From Lachnospiraceae bacterium (lineage in GTDB: Bacteria > Bacillota > Clostridia > Lachnospirales > Lachnospiraceae): 43,504 nt of DNA. Shown here one piece after another: positions 1 to 8,677 of this stretch. The translations under genes were made by a program, and so were the position numbers. The notes under the pieces were generated by a model that had not been told where the DNA came from, made no database searches, and saw nothing but the letters and a program-made list of their open reading frames with translations. The first letter of the stretch is position 1; each line of letters begins with the position of its first letter. The stretch spans positions 1 through 43,504 of the forward strand of contig JAFSIQ010000049.1 in assembly GCA_017439675.1 (NCBI GenBank). Reading direction: 5' to 3'.

Positions 1-13
1 AAACTCTCATATT
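1..13 (-). rRNA. 16S rRNA gene, 5' end only
   Basis: Read on the minus strand, the first bases end in AATATGAGAGTTT, the conserved start of bacterial 16S rRNA (normally continuing GATCCTGGCTCAG). The gene runs out of the window to the left, so only the first dozen or so bases are present and the exact mature 5' end cannot be fixed. The tRNA-Ser genes and a strong promoter upstream, in the same direction, support an rRNA operon. Confidence 0.8.
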
Positions 14-181
14 AAAGTTTAATTCTGTTCATGATTACATTTCTGGCTAATCAATCCCTTTTACTGTTTGGATCGTTTTACTAAACGTTCTCTTGAAAAT
101 CTTTTAGAATTTTCAGGGTTGTTTTGTTGTTTAATCATCATTCAGTTTTCATTGTTCGCTCTTGCGCTTTGGTAAAATAAA
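14..181 (-). other. rRNA operon leader between tRNA-Ser(GGA) and 16S rRNA
   Basis: This spacer holds no ORF. On the minus strand it has a boxA-like tract (GAACAATGAAAACTGAAT) shortly after the tRNA and, further on, a 7-bp inverted repeat TGAAAAT / ATTTTCA at 94-115 with an 8-base loop, which could be part of a 16S processing or antitermination structure. The boxA match is imperfect, so this role is inferred from position. Confidence 0.5.
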
Positions 182-270
182 CGGAGAAGGAGGGATTTGA
201 ACCCTCGCGCCGCTATTAACGACCTACTCCCTTTCCAGGGGAGCCCCTTCAGCCGCTTGGGTACTTCTCC
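182..270 (-). tRNA. tRNA-Ser (anticodon GGA)
   Basis: The reverse complement folds as an 89-base serine tRNA: acceptor stem GGAGAAG / CTTCTCC, anticodon stem CTCCC / GGGAG with loop CTGGAAA (anticodon GGA), a long variable arm typical of tRNA-Ser, and a GGTTCAAATCC T-arm. The discriminator is G and no CCA is encoded. It reads UCC/UCU codons and lies between tRNA-Ser(UGA) and 16S rRNA. Confidence 0.95.
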
Positions 271-317
271 AAGCCGCAAGTAAATATGTTCTTAAATTGT
301 GTTAAACATAAGAACAG

Positions 318-403
318 CGGAGAGGGTGGGATTCGAACCCACGTGCCCTTGCGGACAAACGGTTTTCAAGACCGCCTCGTTATGACCACTTCGATACCTC
401 TCC
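318..403 (-). tRNA. tRNA-Ser (anticodon UGA)
   Basis: The reverse complement folds as an 86-base serine tRNA with acceptor stem GGAGAGG / CCTCTCC, anticodon loop CTTGAAA (anticodon TGA), a long variable arm and a GGTTCGAATCC T-arm; CCA is not encoded. It reads UCA and related codons. It is the first gene behind the promoter at 436-464 and is 47 bases from tRNA-Ser(GGA). Confidence 0.95.
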
Positions 404-435
404 GTGTATCTGACTTCTCGTCAGCGACATTGACT

Positions 436-464
436 ATATTATCATTTTCTTTTTTCCATGTCAA
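436..464 (-). promoter_or_regulatory. Strong sigma-A promoter for tRNA-Ser/rRNA operon
   Basis: On the minus strand, -35 TTGACA (459-464), a 17-base spacer and -10 TAATAT (436-441) lie about 33 bases upstream of tRNA-Ser(UGA). This is nearly a perfect vegetative promoter, as expected for stable RNA. No clear terminator separates it from ispD, so read-through from ispD is also possible. Confidence 0.85.
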
Positions 465-494
465 CATCTTTTTTCACTTTTTTTTAAAAAGTTT

Positions 495-1199
495 TTAGAC
501 CCGTTTCAACAACACTTTTGCCACCAACAAATCCTCCGGTGTAGTGATTTTTATGTTACAATAATCCCCTTGTATCAGTTTGGTTTTTACATTCATATAT
601 CGCTCCATAATCATAGTGTCATCGGTAATATCTGTTGATTCTTCTTTCTCCATACGGGAATACGCTTCTATAATATCATTATAGACAAAGCTTTGTGGAG
701 TCTGAATCTGCCACAAGCGATTTCTTGGCGGTGTACTGACGCCATACAATTGATCATCTACTAATTTAATAGTGTCCTTCGCAGGAACTGCTGCGGTACA
801 TGCTCCACATTTTATCACTTCTATTATAGAACGTTCTATTACTTCTATACTTAGGCACGGTCTTGCACCGTCATGAATCAGCACATATTTCGCGTCGGTT
901 GCTGCTTGTAAACCATTCCTGACAGACCAATAACGTTCCGTACCACCTGCAACTATACATTTGACCTTGCAAAGGCCATATTGTTCTACAATATTTTCTC
1001 TACAATAAGAAATATCATTTTGACTTGTGACCAAAATGATATCATCTACCGAGCTTTTCTCAAAGCTTTTGAGAGAATAGTATAATACCGGCTTCCCATC
1101 TAAATCCATATATTGTTTCGGCACATCTGATTGCATTCGTCTTCCTGTTCCAGCAGCCAATACAATTGCCGTGACATGTCCTCTTTTCACTGTACACAT
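495..1199 (-). CDS. ispD: 2-C-methyl-D-erythritol 4-phosphate cytidylyltransferase
   Basis: IspD transfers CMP from CTP to methylerythritol phosphate in the MEP isoprenoid pathway. At 234 residues it has the family length. The N-terminal AIVLAAGTGRRM nucleotide loop (residues 11-22), LIHDGARP, the AAVPAKDTIK segment and the QTPQSF motif are all visible. The start has AGGAG unusually close to the ATG at 1199; GTG at codon 4 is an alternative. It is the last gene before the tRNA/rRNA promoter and lies 88 bases downstream of tsaD. No strong terminator hairpin follows. Confidence 0.95.
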   Translation of the reverse strand: MCTVKRGHVTAIVLAAGTGRRMQSDVPKQYMDLDGKPVLYYSLKSFEKSSVDDIILVTSQNDISYCRENIVEQYGLCKVKCIVAGGTERYWSVRNGLQAATDAKYVLIHDGARPCLSIEVIERSIIEVIKCGACTAAVPAKDTIKLVDDQLYGVSTPPRNRLWQIQTPQSFVYNDIIEAYSRMEKEESTDITDDTMIMERYMNVKTKLIQGDYCNIKITTPEDLLVAKVLLKRV

Positions 1200-1287
1200 T
1201 TCTCCTTATTACATCAGAATTCCAACTACTCTTTATACTGCTTGTATATGAATTAAAAACGTGCTTAATATATTTGAACGCAATATC

Positions 1288-2316
1288 CTATAGCACTCTC
1301 TGTCCAATTTTCAGATTCGGCACCGCATTTAAATCCAAACCATGCCGAACACCTTTTTCATATGCATAGAAACCTGCCACACCTATCATAGCAGCATTAT
1401 CCGTACAGTATAGCGGAGAAGGATGATAAAATGCAATCCCCTCCTTTTCACAGGCCTCTTTCAGACTTTCTCTCAGGGAGGAATTGGATGCAACCCCACC
1501 AGCTACTGCCAACTTACTCATGCCCATTTCCTTTGTCGCCTTGATTGCGTGTGTGGTCAACACATCAATCACCGCATACTGAAAGGACGCCGCTATATCC
1601 GCAGTATTTACTTCTATCTGTTTCATTTCACATTGGTTCAAATAGTTCAGCACAGCAGACTTCAAGCCGCTGAAGCTAAAATCATATTCATTCCCGTCCA
1701 CTTTGGCGCGCGGAAATGAAATTGCATTTTTATCCCCCTCTTTCGCAAGAGCATCTACCTTTGGTCCACCAGGATATCCCAATCCAATGGCTCTTGCAAC
1801 CTTATCAAACGCTTCTCCTGCAGCATCATCCCTGGTTCTTCCTACAATTTCAAATTGGTCATAATCTAACACCTTGACCAAATGGGTATGTCCACCTGAA
1901 ACAACGAGACACATAAATGGTGGCTCCAAGTCCAAATTTTCAATATAATTGGCCGCGATATGTCCTTCGATGTGGTGTACACCTACTAATGGTTTATTTG
2001 TCGCATAAGCAATCGCCTTCGCTTCCGCAACCCCCACCAATAATGCACCTACCAGACCTGGTCCATAGGTAACTGCAATGGCGTCTATTTCCTCTAATGT
2101 CTTATCCGCCTCTCGCAACGCCTCTTCAATCACCTGGTTGATTTTTTCAATATGTTTGCGAGATGCTATTTCTGGTACAACACCACCATACAATTTGTGC
2201 AATTCAATTTGAGAAAATATAATATTAGAACAAACCTCTCTTCCATTTTTAATGACTGCTGCTGCCGTCTCATCACAGGAAGATTCGATTGCTAATATGT
2301 ATGTGTCCTTATTCAT
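1288..2316 (-). CDS. tsaD: tRNA N6-adenosine threonylcarbamoyltransferase TsaD
   Basis: TsaD is the catalytic subunit that moves threonylcarbamoyl from the AMP adduct to A37 of ANN-decoding tRNAs, working with TsaB and TsaE. It is a 342-residue ASKHA-fold protein with the N-terminal [11 protein letters not shown] motif, metal-binding HIEGH (residues 115-119), SGGHTHLV and the late [11 protein letters not shown] and DNAAMIG motifs. Its ATG directly abuts the TAG of the upstream membrane protein gene, so translation is probably coupled. tsaB and tsaE lie a few genes upstream on the same strand, giving the whole TsaBDE machine in one neighbourhood. Confidence 0.97.
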   Translation of the reverse strand: MNKDTYILAIESSCDETAAAVIKNGREVCSNIIFSQIELHKLYGGVVPEIASRKHIEKINQVIEEALREADKTLEEIDAIAVTYGPGLVGALLVGVAEAKAIAYATNKPLVGVHHIEGHIAANYIENLDLEPPFMCLVVSGGHTHLVKVLDYDQFEIVGRTRDDAAGEAFDKVARAIGLGYPGGPKVDALAKEGDKNAISFPRAKVDGNEYDFSFSGLKSAVLNYLNQCEMKQIEVNTADIAASFQYAVIDVLTTHAIKATKEMGMSKLAVAGGVASNSSLRESLKEACEKEGIAFYHPSPLYCTDNAAMIGVAGFYAYEKGVRHGLDLNAVPNLKIGQRVL

Positions 2317-2925
2317 CTATTCTGCATCTCCTTCTTCAGTTACCGTTTGCTGTTGTTTCACCTGCCAGCCAAGTATTTTCCATCTACCTTCAGAGTCCTT
2401 GCGTAAAATATACTCTTCATCTACAGAAGCGCTAGCACCATCAATGGTCAGTGCCAATGTCACTTGCATTTTTGCATACTCGATTCCATTTTCCGTATTA
2501 TACTCAATCTGACTTGCCTCCGAAAGTGTATAACTTACTATTTTTTGCTTATTAACCTCATAGAGCGTCATTTCATCCTTCAGCGCCTGTAACTGTTCCG
2601 TCGGAGAGTTCAATTCAAGCAGTTCATCATCATACAATGCCCGAATTTTCTGATTCATGGTAAAAATCTCGTCCTCTGTTCCCTCCTTAATAAACTCATC
2701 ACTGTACACATATTTCAAATATCGACAATGCATCTTTGTTGTCTCGCGAACAGTTTTCGGATAGTTTTCCACCATATCATAATTAAGGAGTATTTCTTTT
2801 TCCGAATTTCGGTCGACGCTTTCTCTATCTGGAGCCTTATTATTCAAATAGATGAAATAGCCAAGCGCAACGATTGCCACTAAGAAAATCATCAACGTAA
2901 ATGTCTTATTTCCGTTCTTTTTCAT
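2317..2925 (-). CDS. Membrane-anchored protein of unknown function
   Basis: This 202-residue protein has a short basic N-terminus and one hydrophobic segment (about residues 9-27), then an acidic, charged soluble domain that should face outside. No catalytic motif is visible. The C-terminal half (from about residue 130) has an alternating beta pattern ending in GRWKILGWQVKQQ, similar in style to NTF2-like or SnoaL-like extracytoplasmic domains, but I cannot assign a family. Its ATG overlaps the rnz stop by 4 bases (ATGA) and its stop abuts tsaD, so it is firmly inside this operon. Confidence 0.8.
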   Translation of the reverse strand: MKKNGNKTFTLMIFLVAIVALGYFIYLNNKAPDRESVDRNSEKEILLNYDMVENYPKTVRETTKMHCRYLKYVYSDEFIKEGTEDEIFTMNQKIRALYDDELLELNSPTEQLQALKDEMTLYEVNKQKIVSYTLSEASQIEYNTENGIEYAKMQVTLALTIDGASASVDEEYILRKDSEGRWKILGWQVKQQQTVTEEGDAE

Positions 2926-3839
2926 ACATCTTCCTCCTTGAATAGCAATGTAGTATTGCGTCTATCCTTTGCCACTATCGTACGAGGGAAAATTGCTCTC
3001 ACTTTATCCTCATAATCCTGCGGACGAACCAAAGATGGAGAATAGTGAGTCAACCACATTTCCTCCACCTGCGCTTTCTTTGCCAGTTCAGCCGCCTCAT
3101 AAAAGGTCATATGTTTATGCTCCTTCGCCTTTTCCTCCTTATCCGGCTCTCCATACATGCCTTCACAAATAAACAAATCCGAACCCACGGCGTTTTCTAC
3201 GATACTCTTCGTCGGACGAGTGTCGGTACAGTAGGTTAACTTGATTCCCTTGCGCGGTGCCCCCAACACCATATGTGGTGTAAATACCTTACCATCCACC
3301 TCCAACGTTTCCCCTTTTTGCAGACGACTCCAACACTGCATCGGAACCTCCAATTCCTTTGCCTTATTCACATCGAACCGACCAGCTCTGTCCAATTCAA
3401 AGCTATATCCGTAGCAGGTAATATTGTGATTCACTCGAAAGGCATTGATTCGTAAGCCATTAAATGTAAAGCTTTCCTGTTCTTCTTCCAACTCAATAAA
3501 TTCAATTGGGAATGGTAATTCTGGAGCTATCATCCGAAGAGCATTTACAATTTTCTCCAATCGCTTAGGTCCTATCATGGTAACTGGTTCTGTACGTTCT
3601 GCATTTCCCAGGGTCAACAAAAGTCCCGGAAGACCGCTGATATGATCTGCGTGAAAATGGGTGAAACAAATCACATCAACCGGCTTCACGCTCCATCCTT
3701 GTTGTTTGATAGAAACCTGCGTCCCTTCACCACAATCAACCAACACACTCATTCCATTATAGCGAAGCATCAACGACGTTAACGCCCTATGTGGCAACGG
3801 CATCATTCCACCAGTGCCCAGCAAACATACATCTACCAT
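2922..3839 (-). CDS. rnz: Ribonuclease Z (tRNA 3' endonuclease)
   Basis: RNase Z cuts the 3' trailer from tRNA precursors lacking an encoded CCA; the two tRNAs in this window lack CCA. It is a metallo-beta-lactamase-fold protein with the HFHADH zinc motif (residues 61-66), LVDCGEGTQ, the TDTRPT segment and a late LTHYSPS histidine. I chose ATG 3839 (MVDVCLLGTGG), preceded by an AGAGG-rich site. The frame is open further upstream to 3983, but that would overlap the zinc-ribbon gene and adds sequence atypical for the family. The resulting 305 residues match the usual length. Confidence 0.95.
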   Translation of the reverse strand: MVDVCLLGTGGMMPLPHRALTSLMLRYNGMSVLVDCGEGTQVSIKQQGWSVKPVDVICFTHFHADHISGLPGLLLTLGNAERTEPVTMIGPKRLEKIVNALRMIAPELPFPIEFIELEEEQESFTFNGLRINAFRVNHNITCYGYSFELDRAGRFDVNKAKELEVPMQCWSRLQKGETLEVDGKVFTPHMVLGAPRKGIKLTYCTDTRPTKSIVENAVGSDLFICEGMYGEPDKEEKAKEHKHMTFYEAAELAKKAQVEEMWLTHYSPSLVRPQDYEDKVRAIFPRTIVAKDRRNTTLLFKEEDV

Positions 3840-3856
3840 CCTCTTCCCTCTTTCTT

Positions 3857-4084
3857 CTATAATAATTCTGTGGTATCCTTCCACTTGGACGGAATTGCAA
3901 ACTGCTTTTCCAACTGTTTGACACAAGATTCGCACAGAATAAATTCCTGTGTTCTTCCATCCTTCCCTGAAAAATACCCCCATTTTTTATTCACATAGAG
4001 AAAGTCCTCCATCACCACTTCCCCTTGTGCCTTTAACTCTTTTCCACATTTATTGCATAATATTGGTCTTAAGAAATCTGTCAT
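3857..4084 (-). CDS. Small zinc-ribbon-like protein
   Basis: This protein of about 75 residues carries two CxxC pairs, LCNKCGKEL near the N-terminus and LCESCVKQL near the middle, spaced as in a zinc ribbon. The rest resembles no family I can name. Two in-frame ATGs exist (4090 and 4084); AAGGAG is 1 base from the first and 7 from the second, so 4084 is the likely start. It is 17 bases upstream of rnz and probably cotranscribed with it. A nucleic-acid or protein-binding role is possible, but nothing here shows it. Confidence 0.75.
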   Translation of the reverse strand: MTDFLRPILCNKCGKELKAQGEVVMEDFLYVNKKWGYFSGKDGRTQEFILCESCVKQLEKQFAIPSKWKDTTELL

Positions 4085-4183
4085 TGTCATTCTCCTTCGT
4101 AATTCACAATTTAAACATAGTTAACTATCTAACAGCAATATAGTATACTAGTCTTTCTGTGAATTCTAGTGGTAAAACTTCCC

Positions 4184-4627
4184 TTACAAAGATTTCTCCA
4201 TAATCACCGCATCCTCTTTCGGATTGCTATAGTAGTCTCTCCGTTTGGTGACAAAGCAAAACCCATTTTTCTCATACAGGGCAATTGCTACCCGGTTACT
4301 CTCCCTGACTTCTAAAAGCATGCGACCTCCCTTTTCTTGCTTAGCTCTTATAAGAAGAGTGTCCAACAATTGCTGTGCAATCCCCCGCTTGCGATATTTC
4401 TCTAAAACAGCTATATTCAAAAGTTCTGCCTCATCCACAATAATCATTATCCCTGCAAAGCCCACAATGCAATCTTTCTCTGTGTCTCTTGCCACATAAT
4501 ATATATTATCAGAATACTTCAACGTGTCACGAAATCCATCCGCAGACCACGCTTCTGGCAAAGATTGCTTTGCAATATTCGCTACCTCTTCACAATCCTC
4601 ATATTGTAACACAGACAACTCTATCAT
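4184..4627 (-). CDS. rimI: Ribosomal-protein-S18-alanine N-acetyltransferase
   Basis: A 147-residue GNAT acetyltransferase with the acetyl-CoA loop KYRKRGIAQQLL, the LEVRESNRVAIALYEKNGF motif and a C-terminal RRDYYSNPKEDAVIMEK segment typical of RimI. RimI acetylates the N-terminal alanine of ribosomal protein S18. Its start overlaps the tsaB stop by 4 bases (ATGA), the common tsaE-tsaB-rimI arrangement of Firmicutes. GNAT specificity cannot be proven from sequence, but the context supports it. Confidence 0.92.
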   Translation of the reverse strand: MIELSVLQYEDCEEVANIAKQSLPEAWSADGFRDTLKYSDNIYYVARDTEKDCIVGFAGIMIIVDEAELLNIAVLEKYRKRGIAQQLLDTLLIRAKQEKGGRMLLEVRESNRVAIALYEKNGFCFVTKRRDYYSNPKEDAVIMEKSL

Positions 4628-5331
4628 GCTTCCGCTTCCTTTTCCATGCGCTCACGTTCTGCCTGAGACAGGCGAAGATAATCCGGTTCAAATTCCGATG
4701 CTGTCACAAAAATCCCCTGTCTAAAGTACTCTATTGCCCTAACACCAACCGCACCTGCTCTTTGCTTATTTAAATGTGCTGGTGCAAACATATATGGCAC
4801 CGTCATTTTTTCTGCAATCACTTCTCTGTATACTGGAACACCATCCCCCAAGAAAACCACATTCTTTCCAATTAAGTTAAGCGCTTCTATGATTTCCTCG
4901 ATTCCAACTGGAGTCTGTTCTTTTACAACCTGCAAAGCACCATTTTGAAATGAATAAATGCCGGTATATACCTGATTCCTTCTGGCATCCATCAACGGAC
5001 AAACCAGCGCATCCGTCTCGTAGAGATTCATCGCCAATCCTTCCACTGTAGGCACACCTACAATCGGTTTGTCAAGTGCCAATCCCAATCCCTTTACTGT
5101 AGCAGAACCGATGCGCAATCCGGTAAATGAGCCCGGTCCCTTTGCCACTGCAATAGCATCAATGCTACTCAAATCTGTATCTGTCATCCGCACAATCTCA
5201 TCCAACATTGGCAGTAAGGTTTGTGAATGTGTCTTTTTGTAATTCATTGTGTATTCCGCAATTAGATTATCATCCTCTAAGAGAGCAACTGATGCAACCA
5301 ATCCGGAACTGTCAATTGCTAGTATCTTCAT
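4624..5331 (-). CDS. tsaB: tRNA threonylcarbamoyladenosine biosynthesis protein TsaB
   Basis: TsaB is the non-catalytic ASKHA partner that holds TsaD and TsaE in the t6A complex. The 235-residue protein begins MKILAIDSSGLVASVALLED and has the KGPGSFTGLRIG motif, both diagnostic. It lacks the HxxxH metal site seen in TsaD, as expected. It sits 29 bases after tsaE and overlaps rimI by 4 bases. A GGAAGGG site lies about 9 bases upstream of the ATG. Confidence 0.95.
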   Translation of the reverse strand: MKILAIDSSGLVASVALLEDDNLIAEYTMNYKKTHSQTLLPMLDEIVRMTDTDLSSIDAIAVAKGPGSFTGLRIGSATVKGLGLALDKPIVGVPTVEGLAMNLYETDALVCPLMDARRNQVYTGIYSFQNGALQVVKEQTPVGIEEIIEALNLIGKNVVFLGDGVPVYREVIAEKMTVPYMFAPAHLNKQRAGAVGVRAIEYFRQGIFVTASEFEPDYLRLSQAERERMEKEAEA

Positions 5332-5360
5332 AATACTATACCCTTCCTATACTCCTTCTA

Positions 5361-5780
5361 TTATTCAACTCGTATTCGTCGATAGTCAAATCCCTTTTCT
5401 AAATCCTTCTCAATTGTCACCATAATGTATTGTTCTGGCAAAATGTCAGCAATTAAATTCGCCCATTCAATCAGACAAACTCCAGTTCCATATATCATAT
5501 CCGAAAAACCCACTTCTTCCATCTCCTCTGGGTCATCAATGCGATACACATCAAAATGGTACAGCGGAATGCGACCATCTTCATATTCTTGCACAATAGT
5601 AAAGGTTGGACTATTCACACTCTCTTCAATTCCAAGCCCTTTGGCAAAACCTTGAGAGAACAATGTCTTTCCGACACCCAAATCACCATTCAGGCAAAAC
5701 ACATCTCCCGCCTTTGCCTGTTCCGCTAGTTGTTTTGCAATATCAAAAGTTTCCTTAGGGCTAAAACTATTATAAACCAT
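5361..5780 (-). CDS. tsaE: tRNA threonylcarbamoyladenosine biosynthesis ATPase TsaE
   Basis: TsaE is the small ATPase that drives turnover of the TsaBD complex. At 139 residues it has Walker A GDLGVGKT (residues 32-39), the SPTFTIVQEY segment, HFDVYR and the conserved LIEWANLI motif near residue 105. AGGAGG precedes ATG 5780. It heads the tsaE-tsaB-rimI unit and lies 9 bases after the YcxB-like gene. Confidence 0.96.
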   Translation of the reverse strand: MVYNSFSPKETFDIAKQLAEQAKAGDVFCLNGDLGVGKTLFSQGFAKGLGIEESVNSPTFTIVQEYEDGRIPLYHFDVYRIDDPEEMEEVGFSDMIYGTGVCLIEWANLIADILPEQYIMVTIEKDLEKGFDYRRIRVE

Positions 5781-5789
5781 GTCCGCCTC

Positions 5790-6341
5790 CTAGTTGTTTT
5801 GTGACGTCATTTTCTTTCCCAGACGCTTTATGCGACTATTTAACACAGCATCCGTATCCTTGGTGTATTCTAAAATCAACGCTCTCATCGCATCTTCTTG
5901 TCCACCCATCATACTCTTCGGAAATATGAAGGAATGAATCCGGCTACTGTACACCAAAAACTGGGATTGAGTTTCCACAATTTTCATCAGCTTATCCCAA
6001 CCAATAGACTGACTTTGCTCGTTCTGAGAAACGGTAATACCATTCTCATCTACACGATAATTCAAAGGCTGTTGATATGCCTTATTTCTCTTTACCTGTA
6101 GTTTCACACGACTAAGTGCCATCAACGGCTCCAACACGGTAAACCACAAACCTAGTATAATAAAAATCGTTTTTGTCCTGTCATCTATCTCACTGAAATT
6201 GACAACAAGGATTACGAGTGCCGCAATCGACACGATAAGTCCGAACCTACCAGAAAACCCATTATATACATGGTACAGTGTATACTTGTATACCTCTTTC
6301 ACCGTCATTTGTACAGAAAACTCTATTCCTTTCTGATTCAT
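5790..6341 (-). CDS. YcxB-like membrane protein
   Basis: A 183-residue protein with two hydrophobic helices (about residues 34-50 and 58-75) followed by a cytoplasmic beta-rich domain. The pattern NYRVDENGITVS, then SIGWDKLMKIVETQSQFLVYSS and FIFPKSMM matches the YcxB-like family, whose function is not established. The gene lies 9 bases upstream of tsaE, so it may be cotranscribed with it. A palindrome sits in its leader (6377-6391). Confidence 0.75.
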   Translation of the reverse strand: MNQKGIEFSVQMTVKEVYKYTLYHVYNGFSGRFGLIVSIAALVILVVNFSEIDDRTKTIFIILGLWFTVLEPLMALSRVKLQVKRNKAYQQPLNYRVDENGITVSQNEQSQSIGWDKLMKIVETQSQFLVYSSRIHSFIFPKSMMGGQEDAMRALILEYTKDTDAVLNSRIKRLGKKMTSQNN

Positions 6342-6376
6342 GCCTACACCTCTCTTATTGACTCATCCAAATTGTG

Positions 6377-6391
6377 GTTCTTATTAAGAAC
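6377..6391. repeat. Perfect 15-base palindrome in YcxB-like gene leader
   Basis: GTTCTTA-T-TAAGAAC lies between tex and the YcxB-like gene, about 36 bases upstream of that gene's start. No T-run follows on either strand, so it does not look like a terminator. It could be an operator, but there is no clear promoter to place it against. Confidence 0.5.
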
Positions 6392-6414
6392 AAATCATGC
6401 TTTCCTCAATCAAT

Positions 6415-8559
6415 CTATACAATCATAGACAGCTGGATTCGCTTTCTATCCAAATCCACACTCAACACTTTCACCTCTACCACATCACCAACACTGACAA
6501 CCTCCAATGGATGCTTGATGAATTTCTTATTGGTAACCTGAGAAATGTGAACCAAGCCGTCCTGATGTACTCCTATATCCACAAAGGCACCGAAATCAAT
6601 CACATTACGGACTGTTCCCTTTAATATCATGCCCTCTGCCAAATCCTTCATCTCTAATACATCAGTGCGAAGAATCGGCTTCGGCATCTCATCTCTCGGA
6701 TCACGCGCAGGCTTTTCTAATTCCTTAATGATATCATCCAAAGTCACTTCTCCGATTCCCAAATCAGTTGCCAGCTGAGCACGATTCTTTGTCAACAAAG
6801 ACAAGCCCATCAAGCCCTGATTCGTGATGTCTTGTAGGGAATAACCAAGTTTTTTCAATAAATTAGTAGCCGCCTCATAGCTTTCCGGATGCACACTAGT
6901 CGCATCTAGCGGATTCTTTCCGCCCTGAATTCTCATAAATCCGGCACACTGTTCAAATGCCTTAGGTCCTAACTTAGCCACTTTCAAAAGCTGTTTTCTA
7001 TCTGTAAACTTACCATTTTCCTCACGGTAAGACACAATATTCTTTGCAATTACCTTGGTAATTCCGGATACATATTCTAATAAGGATGCAGAAGCAGTAT
7101 TCAAATCCACACCAACCTTATTAACGCAATCCTCTACCACACCAGTCAAAGCCTCCCCTAATTTCTTCTGGTTCATATCATGCTGATACTGACCCACACC
7201 GATAGACTTTGGATCAATCTTAACAAGCTCTGCAAGAGGGTCCTGCAATCTTCTTGCGATAGATGCAGCACTACGCTGACCCACATCAAAATTTGGGAAC
7301 TCCTCCGTTGCTAGCTTACTCGCAGAATACACGGACGCACCAGCTTCATTTACAATAATGTATTGTACGTTTTCCGGAATTTCTTTCAACAATTCTACAA
7401 TAACCTGCTCCGATTCTCTAGATGCAGTACCATTACCTACTGAAATCAAAGTGATTCCATACTTTTTAATCAGTGCATGTACCGTCTTCTTTGCCTCTGC
7501 AATCTTCTTTTGTGGCTCGGTTGGATATACAACCACCGTATCCAAAACCTTACCCGTGGCATCTACAACTGCTAGCTTACAACCGGTACGGAACGCAGGA
7601 TCCCATCCAAGAACCACCTGACCTGCAATCGGTGGTTGCATCAATAGCTGCGTTAAGTTCTTGCCAAATACTGTAATCGCTCCATCCTCTGCCTTCTCAG
7701 TCAGGTCACTTCTGATTTCTCTCTCAATAGCTCCTGCAATCAATCGCTTATAGCTATCCTCTATGGTTGTCTTTAACAACTCTGTAGTATGCGGATTATT
7801 ATTTACAATAATCTTCTTTTCCAAGTATCTTAAAATCTTTTCCTCTGGTGCCACAATCTTAACCGATATAAATTTCTCCTTTTCACCACGGTTAATGGCA
7901 AGCACACGATATCCCGCCGCCTTTTTAATCGGCTCCTCAAAATCATAATACATCTCATATACAGACTTCGCTTCCGCATCCTTTGCACCTGTTACAAGCT
8001 TACCCTCTGCAACTGTAATATCTCTGATATAGGTTCTGTATTCTGCCTCATCAGAAATACTCTCAGCAATAATGTCCAATGCGCCTGCAATTGCTTCTTC
8101 CACTGTAATTACTTCTTTTTCCTCTGATAGATAGCTTTCCGCTTCCTGTTCAATTGAATTCCTGGTAGTCTGCAAATAGATAATATTAGCAAGACCTTCC
8201 AAGCCCTTCTCTTTTGCAATCGTTGCACGTGTTCTTCTCTTTTGTTTATATGGGCGATACAAGTCTTCCACTGCCACCAATGTCATTGCTTCACGAATCT
8301 GCTTTTCCAATTCCGGTGTCAACTTCTCCTGCTCGGCAATGCTAGCAATGACAGTTTCCTTTCTCTCCTCTAAATTCCTCAAATAGTTCAAGCGCTCATA
8401 TAAGTCACGCAAAACTTCATCGTTTAGGGAACCGGTTACCTCCTTACGATATCGAGCGATAAATGGTATCGTACAGCCCTCATCAATCAACTTGACCGTT
8501 GCCTCTACCTGACTCACCTTAATTCCTAATTCCTGTGCGATTACTTTTGCAATTTCCAT
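6415..8559 (-). CDS. tex: Transcription accessory RNA-binding protein Tex
   Basis: Tex is a large cytoplasmic nucleic-acid-binding protein linked to transcription and RNA turnover. The 714-residue product has the full layout: N-terminal helical region, a YqgF/RNase H-like core near residues 315-440 (VVLGWDPAFRTGCKLAVVD), helix-hairpin-helix repeats around 490-560 (LNTASASLLEYVSGI), and a C-terminal S1 domain from about residue 645 (GMILKGTVRNVIDFGAFVDIG). The length is typical and the frame is intact. Confidence 0.95.
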   Translation of the reverse strand: MEIAKVIAQELGIKVSQVEATVKLIDEGCTIPFIARYRKEVTGSLNDEVLRDLYERLNYLRNLEERKETVIASIAEQEKLTPELEKQIREAMTLVAVEDLYRPYKQKRRTRATIAKEKGLEGLANIIYLQTTRNSIEQEAESYLSEEKEVITVEEAIAGALDIIAESISDEAEYRTYIRDITVAEGKLVTGAKDAEAKSVYEMYYDFEEPIKKAAGYRVLAINRGEKEKFISVKIVAPEEKILRYLEKKIIVNNNPHTTELLKTTIEDSYKRLIAGAIEREIRSDLTEKAEDGAITVFGKNLTQLLMQPPIAGQVVLGWDPAFRTGCKLAVVDATGKVLDTVVVYPTEPQKKIAEAKKTVHALIKKYGITLISVGNGTASRESEQVIVELLKEIPENVQYIIVNEAGASVYSASKLATEEFPNFDVGQRSAASIARRLQDPLAELVKIDPKSIGVGQYQHDMNQKKLGEALTGVVEDCVNKVGVDLNTASASLLEYVSGITKVIAKNIVSYREENGKFTDRKQLLKVAKLGPKAFEQCAGFMRIQGGKNPLDATSVHPESYEAATNLLKKLGYSLQDITNQGLMGLSLLTKNRAQLATDLGIGEVTLDDIIKELEKPARDPRDEMPKPILRTDVLEMKDLAEGMILKGTVRNVIDFGAFVDIGVHQDGLVHISQVTNKKFIKHPLEVVSVGDVVEVKVLSVDLDRKRIQLSMIV

Positions 8560-8677
8560 GTTTCTAACCTCTGTCTTTCTATGTCTTCTTTCATTATTTT
8601 CGTTAAGACTTTAATAAGTCTTTCTCCCACACCATCACTTCACATAACAGATATCTCATTTTATAACCACTACCAAA

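Noticed and set aside
3840-3983. Longer N-terminus for RNase Z
   Set aside because: The open frame overlaps the zinc-ribbon gene, lacks a ribosome site and would add 48 residues not expected in the family.
8620-8650. Terminator between dCMP deaminase and tex genes
   Set aside because: The AGACTT/AAGTCT dyad just before this (8605-8625) is AT-rich and has no T-run on the minus strand.
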